Assembly: GCA_963800065.1 (NCBI GenBank)
Contig: CAWCZO010000008.1
Coordinates: 372,001 to 436,000 of the forward strand
DNA from: CAWJFJ01 sp963800065
GTDB taxonomy: Bacteria > Actinomycetota > Acidimicrobiia > Acidimicrobiales > UBA8190
Reading direction: 5' to 3'
DNA: 64,000 bases
The notes under the pieces were generated by a model that worked only from the letters and a program-made list of their open reading frames with translations, did no database searches and was not told the origin of the DNA. A program made the position numbers and the translations under genes. Positions 61,554 through 64,000 of the stretch are shown in pieces (positions within the stretch are counted from its first letter, which is position 1; every line of letters starts with the position of its first letter).

Positions 61554-62569
61554 GGTGCCCTCCCGTCGTCAGGGGACCCGTCGCAGCCGGTCAGGGCCAC
61601 GAAGGCCTCCTCCAGGCCCGCCCCCGTCACCTCGAGATCGCCGAAGGCGACCCCCCGGTGCACGAGGGCCCTGATGGTGGCGTCGGCGTCGAGCGAGTGG
61701 AGAGCCACACCGGTGCCCCGGATGACGACATCGGTCACGCCCTCCAGGGAGTCGAGCAGGCGCTCATCGGGTCGGTCGGTCACGAAACGCAGCTGGCGGC
61801 CGGCCACGGCGGCCTTGAGCGTCGCCCCCGGTCCGTTGGCCACCACCTGACCACGATTGATGACGATCACCCGGTCGGCGATCTGGTCCGCTTCCTGCAT
61901 GTGGTGGGTGGCGAAGACGATGGTGCGGCCCTCCTGGCCGAACTGGCGCATCATGCGCCAGAACGATCGTCGGCTCTCCACGTCCATGGCCGCCGTGGGC
62001 TCGTCCAGGAAGACGAGGTCGGGGTCCCCGGCGATGGCCACGGCGAAGCGCACCCGCTGCGCCTGGCCTCCCGACAGGCGGTGGGTGGAACGACCGAGCA
62101 GGGCACCGATCCCGGCCCGCTCCACGGTGAGCTCGAAAGGAGCCGGATCCCGGTAGAGGCGGCGGACCAGTTGGAGGGCGCTGGCCACGCGGACGCCGGG
62201 GGGCAGCCCGCTGCCCGAGCCCGTCTGGAGCATGGCCCCCACCCGGCCCTCGGCCACGGCCCGGTGGGGGCTCGTTCCGAGCACCTCCACGGTGCCGGCG
62301 TGAGGGCGGAGCAGACCCAGGAGCAGCGAGATGGTGGTGGACTTCCCGGCACCGTTGGGTCCCAGGAGGGCGACCGTCTCGCCCCGGGCGACCTGGAGGC
62401 TCAGGTGGTCGAGGGCGACATGTCGGCCGTAGCGGCGCACGACGTCGTCGAACCGCAGGGCCGGATCCCCACCGACCGCCTCGTCCCGGACGGGCACGAC
62501 GTCGGTGACGGGACTCGTGGCCGACGGGACGGCGGTCCCGCCCCGGCGTGTCCCGGGGTGACCGATCAT
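61550..62569 (-). CDS. ABC transporter ATP-binding protein (DrrA/CcmA-like)
   Basis: A 339-residue ATPase: Walker A GPNGAGKST, signature LSGGQAQRV, Walker B LVFLDEPTAAMD and switch His in ATHHMQ. ATG 62569 was chosen because a longer frame to 62728 overlaps the gene at 62682; a later start near residue 25 is possible. Works with the permease at 60801. Confidence 0.9.
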   Translation of the reverse strand: MIGHPGTRRGGTAVPSATSPVTDVVPVRDEAVGGDPALRFDDVVRRYGRHVALDHLSLQVARGETVALLGPNGAGKSTTISLLLGLLRPHAGTVEVLGTSPHRAVAEGRVGAMLQTGSGSGLPPGVRVASALQLVRRLYRDPAPFELTVERAGIGALLGRSTHRLSGGQAQRVRFAVAIAGDPDLVFLDEPTAAMDVESRRSFWRMMRQFGQEGRTIVFATHHMQEADQIADRVIVINRGQVVANGPGATLKAAVAGRQLRFVTDRPDERLLDSLEGVTDVVIRGTGVALHSLDADATIRALVHRGVAFGDLEVTGAGLEEAFVALTGCDGSPDDGRAP

Positions 62570-62681
62570 CTGACGTCCGGCGGCACGGCTCCGTCGCTCA
62601 TGGTACGAATCTGCCAGCATTCCCGGGCTGCCGATAGGGTCGATCGGCCCCTCTTGCACCGGGCCGGCCCGTCGGGGGGCG

Positions 62682-62897
62682 TCAGTTGCGCTGGGCCAAA
62701 CGGGGTCGCACGCCCACCAGGTAGACAAGGGCGGCGACCAATCCCACCACTCCGAAGAGGAAGGTTCCGAGGACGAGGCCGATGATCCATCCTGCTTTGG
62801 CGCCCGACGAGAGCGCCGGCTGTCTGGCCACGTCCACGATGGCCCAGATGACCAGAGCGAGACTGACCAGGAATAGCAGTACCAGTAGCGTGCTCAT
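62682..62897 (-). CDS. Small PLDc_N (phospholipase D-nuclease N-terminal) membrane protein
   Basis: A 71-residue protein with two TM helices (LLVLLFLVSLALVIWAIVDV and GWIIGLVLGTFLFGVVGLVAALVYLV) joined by a short charged loop, the stand-alone PLDc_N pattern. ATG 62897 has TTAGGAG upstream. Common in actinobacteria, role unknown. It lies 39 bases after the SPFH gene. Confidence 0.82.
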   Translation of the reverse strand: MSTLLVLLFLVSLALVIWAIVDVARQPALSSGAKAGWIIGLVLGTFLFGVVGLVAALVYLVGVRPRLAQRN

Positions 62898-62936
62898 CGA
62901 TCGCTCCTAAGGGGTGGCACCCGGTCGGCCCGGTTC

Positions 62937-63806
62937 TTAACTGGCATGCTCGTCGCCGGATGAAGGCGGGGATCCGTTCGTACCGGCTCGTACGGACGTT
63001 CGCCCGGAGACCGGGGGATCCGCCAGCTTCGCCGCCGCCCCCGTCTCCCGGGAAAGGAAAGCGCCCATCTCCTGAATCGTACTCATCAGCGGTCCCGGAA
63101 AGACGACGGTCGTGTTCTTGTCGACGCCTATCTCGATCAGTGTCTGGAGATTGCGGAGCTGGAGGGCGAGGGGGTGCGCCATCATGATGTCCGCCGCATC
63201 CCCGAGGGCGGAGGCGGCCAGGAATTCACCTTCGGCGGCGATGATCTTGGCCCGCTTCTCCCGCTCGGCCTCAGCCTGGCGTGCCATAGCCCGCTTCATC
63301 GTCTCAGGGAGCTGAATGTCCTTCAACTCGACGAGGGTCACGAGCACCCCCCAGTCCAGGGTTTCGGCCTCGAGAATCTCCTTGATGTCGACGTTGATGC
63401 GGTCGGTCTCGGCCAGTATCTCGTCCAGCGTGTGCTGGCCCACGACCTTGCGCAACGTCGTCTGGGCGATCTGGTTGATGGCCGCCTCGACGCTCTCGAT
63501 GGCGACAACAGACTTCGTCGCATCGACGATCCGGTAGTACGCCACGGCCGAGACGTCGACGCTCACATTGTCCCTGGTGATGATGCCTTGGGACTGGATC
63601 GGCATCGTCACGATGCGAAAGGACACCTTCCGCAAGACGTTGACGAAGGGCACGATGATGACGAGTCCGGGCCCCTTTTCACCGATGACGCGTCCGAAGC
63701 GGAAGACGACGGCTCTCTCGTACTGCCGGACGATGTGCAGCGCCAGGGCCAGGACGATGAGTCCGAGTACCCCGACGATCACTATTCCGGCGACCAACCC
63801 TCCCAT
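62937..63806 (-). CDS. SPFH/Band 7 (slipin-type) membrane protein
   Basis: A 289-residue slipin. One N-terminal helix (about 5-27), then the Band 7 domain (QYERAVVFRFGRV, GPGLVIIVPFVNVLRKVSFR, QSQGIITRDNVSVDVSAVAYYRI) and a coiled coil rich in Ala/Glu (AMARQAEAEREKRAKIIAAEGE). Slipins organise membrane microdomains and are often paired with a NfeD protease, absent here. ATG 63806 has GGGAGA upstream. It may act with the PLDc_N protein downstream. Confidence 0.93.
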   Translation of the reverse strand: MGGLVAGIVIVGVLGLIVLALALHIVRQYERAVVFRFGRVIGEKGPGLVIIVPFVNVLRKVSFRIVTMPIQSQGIITRDNVSVDVSAVAYYRIVDATKSVVAIESVEAAINQIAQTTLRKVVGQHTLDEILAETDRINVDIKEILEAETLDWGVLVTLVELKDIQLPETMKRAMARQAEAEREKRAKIIAAEGEFLAASALGDAADIMMAHPLALQLRNLQTLIEIGVDKNTTVVFPGPLMSTIQEMGAFLSRETGAAAKLADPPVSGRTSVRAGTNGSPPSSGDEHAS

Positions 63807-64000
63807 GGTGTCATCTCCCTCGGGAATGAGCGACACAGCTGAGTCGCACCTTGCACCTAGGTTGATCGTTGCCCCCCCGTGGACGACGCGAATAGGGCCT
63901 TTCGACCATTCTTCGGTGCATCGCTGCACTGGCTATCCGTTCGGACGGGGTACCTCGTGTGCGAGCAGGGCTCCCCCGCCGTCACTGTCCCCGGGGACGA

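Overview
The window is a high-G+C stretch with dense coding and almost every gene beginning with ATG or GTG, many of them in four-base stop/start overlaps. Family content (AccD5/PccB-type acyl-CoA carboxylase, ECF41/SigJ-like sigma factor, DUF1801, DUF3892, DUF5134, Caa3-CtaG proteins, an OB-fold thiolase/HMG-CoA-synthase-like pair) points to an actinobacterium. A deep-branching aerobic member such as an Acidimicrobiia is my best guess, but this is inference without a marker gene. No rRNA, tRNA, CRISPR array, insertion sequence or prophage was seen.

Region 1 (1-10.8 kb) is catabolic: the end of a biotin-carrier gene and its carboxyltransferase, then a divergent amine/amino-acid set (saccharopine-dehydrogenase-like enzyme, aminoaldehyde-type dehydrogenase, APC permease, CoA transferase), then an erythromycin-esterase-family protein next to a phosphoribosyltransferase-hydrolase fusion. 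Region 2 (10.9-18.9 kb) is a patchwork of small accessory genes: an ABC-2 exporter, a ribbon-helix-helix regulator pair, VOC proteins, an ECF sigma gene broken by three single-base shifts, a dihydrofolate reductase and an ArsR/SRPBCC operon with a readable promoter-operator. Region 3 (18.9-37.1 kb) holds a thiolase/DUF35 pair, an oxidoreductase-VOC operon, a secreted propeller protein, a LUD/thioredoxin-reductase-like operon, a GH1 glycosidase, a drug exporter, a metal-ion ABC transporter (manganese- or zinc-type), a LysR locus and a class II aldolase.

Region 4 (37.2-56.5 kb) is the most interesting part: a copper-handling and heme-copper-oxidase island. A BlaI/CopY-type repressor with a seven-cysteine N-terminal cluster ends an operon whose upstream region shares a TACTAC-N5-GTAGTA palindrome with a divergent copper P-type ATPase. 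Next come a TlpA-like thioredoxin, an unusual GNAT-AAA+ fusion, a polytopic membrane protein fused to a SCO1 copper chaperone, a lipoprotein, CtaG, a cupredoxin with a degenerate CuA motif, oxidase subunits II, I and III, a 37-residue membrane peptide, a second CtaG-like protein, a second SCO1 and several unknown membrane proteins. Oxidase subunit I keeps the heme and CuB ligands but appears to lack the usual D-channel aspartate and K-channel lysine. The set reads as one module that senses, exports and delivers copper to a divergent terminal oxidase.

Region 5 (56.5-64 kb) holds two ABC systems (MacB/LolD-like and ABC-2), a site-2 protease with CBS domains, a small PLDc_N protein and an SPFH/slipin protein. 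Starts were chosen by ribosome-binding-site position, overlap with the neighbour and family N-termini; where they differ from the longest frame this is stated.
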